Positions 62,956 through 64,000 of a stretch of DNA of 64,000 nucleotides are shown one piece after another. A program made the position numbers and the translations under genes. Below the pieces are notes generated by a model. It was not told where the DNA came from, did not search any database, and saw only the letters and a list, made by a program, of their open reading frames with translations. How positions within the stretch are numbered: the first letter of the stretch is position 1; every line of letters starts with the position of its first letter. The DNA is from Niebla homalea (taxonomy: Eukaryota; Ascomycota; Lecanoromycetes; Lecanorales; Ramalinaceae), in the NCBI GenBank assembly GCA_019925105.1, contig JAHGAU010000021.1, positions 558,001 through 622,000 of the forward strand, given 5' to 3'.

Positions 62956-64000
62956 ATAATAATTATAATAAACTTAAATAAAGTTATAATAAAGCTAAAT
63001 ATTAATATTAAAATCTTTAACCTTTAAATAAATAAAAAGTTTAATTAAAAAGATTATATAAGAAAAGTTTAAAAGAAAATAACTTTATAAGAAAAAAGCC
63101 TTACTTATTTCGCCGTATTAATATAAAAAATTACGTTATAAAAAACCCGGATTATTTATTAAATTATAATAAAGTTAATTATAATATACGTTACGGTTAT
63201 TTAATATATATTTAAAAGTACTCCGGGATATAAGAAAAAGCTTATTTAAATATTATAGAAAGTCCAGAATTAATATTTAAAAGTAATTAATAATATTTAT
63301 AAAATAACTTTTATCTTAATATTAAAGTTTAAGGTTTTTATACCGTTAATTAAAATCTTATTAAATTAAATAATCGCTTAAATAAGGTTAAAAAAAATAT
63401 ATATTTAATTATAATAATAGGAAATAAGTGGATCCGCTAGAATCTTAATAAGTTTTAAGTTAAAAAAAATAAATTAAAAATATTTATTTTCTTTCTTATT
63501 AAGATAAAGTAAAAATAGGTTGAGAAAAAGGTTAATTTTACCGGTATCCCGGAAGTTAATTTAAGCGGGTATAAATTTTTATTAAGCGTAAAAAAGACCG
63601 AAATTAAAAAGATTTAAAAAGTAAAAGTTATAACGATTACTTTATAAGTTATAATAAAATAAATTAAACGTTAACGGAGATATAAAAATTTTATATTTTA
63701 AAGTTATTATTACTTAATTCTTAATAATAAAAAGATTATTAATAAATATCTTTATTATTATAATATTATAAAAAAGGATAATAATATATTAATAATTTAA
63801 TTTCAGACGGATAAAAATAGTTTAATTTATTTCCTATTTACTATATATATTAAAGGTCAGATAAACGCCGGATATAAATACGGATAAAAAAAAAGTAAAA
63901 CGTTATATACGTTTTTATTTTTTATTCCTTATTTTATAAAAATTAAGTTAAAATTTATCATAAAAGCTAATATTTATAATTATTATTAAATATTATTTAT
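62956..64000 (+). mobile_element. LINE H part 3, continues beyond window
   Basis: It resumes LINE H after J and matches LINE A 6760-7810 (C-terminal ORF2). The 3' end and tail lie outside the window. Confidence 0.85.

Overview
The window is gene-free, very AT-rich DNA from a filamentous ascomycete (Pezizomycotina). It consists almost entirely of nested retroelements destroyed by repeat-induced point mutation (RIP). Inside the repeats CA and TG dinucleotides are nearly absent and TA is in excess, while CG, CC and CT survive. Every former reading frame has TAA/TAG where CAA/CAG/TGG would be expected. I could not support one intact gene; the short open frames that exist are shadows in mutated repeats. 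Such blocks are typical of heterochromatin or regional centromeres.

Layout. 1-2257: plus-strand Ty1/Copia pol remnant. 2258-2636: minus-strand LINE scrap. 2643-8449: near full-length Tad1-like LINE A. 8450-41400: a minus-strand Ty3/Gypsy element (Gypsy1) broken into five pieces by later insertions: a gag-only LTR element (10538-12569), LINE B (14168-19986), a complete second Gypsy (Gypsy2, 20015-36322) and truncated LINE E (36671-39009). Gypsy2 is itself split by LINE C and LINE D, and LINE D carries a GC-rich 1,043-bp miniature LTR element (27856-28898), so nesting is four levels deep. 41401-51066: a piece of inverted-repeat DNA element, then LINE F, interrupted by LINE fragment F2, a 516-bp MITE and LINE G. 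51107-52334: MITE end and a third LTR-like edge. 52335-64000: LINE H, interrupted by LINEs I (minus) and J (plus), running off the window.

The insertions are supported by target-site duplications (TSDs) read directly from the sequence: 5 bp for the LTR elements (GATCG, ATAAA, ATAAT) and 12-15 bp for seven LINEs. The LINE family has ORF1 with CCHC knuckles, ORF2 with an APE-type endonuclease and reverse transcriptase, and a short (ATCA)n 3' tail instead of poly(A).

Two things stand out. First, the miniature LTR element is almost untouched by RIP; its LTRs are built of three hairpins, and a tRNA-type Pol III promoter straddles the LTR/internal junction. Second, RIP has an edge effect: the outer ends of nearly every repeat copy keep their pre-RIP sequence while the interiors are ruined, and this even polarises the two LTRs of one element.
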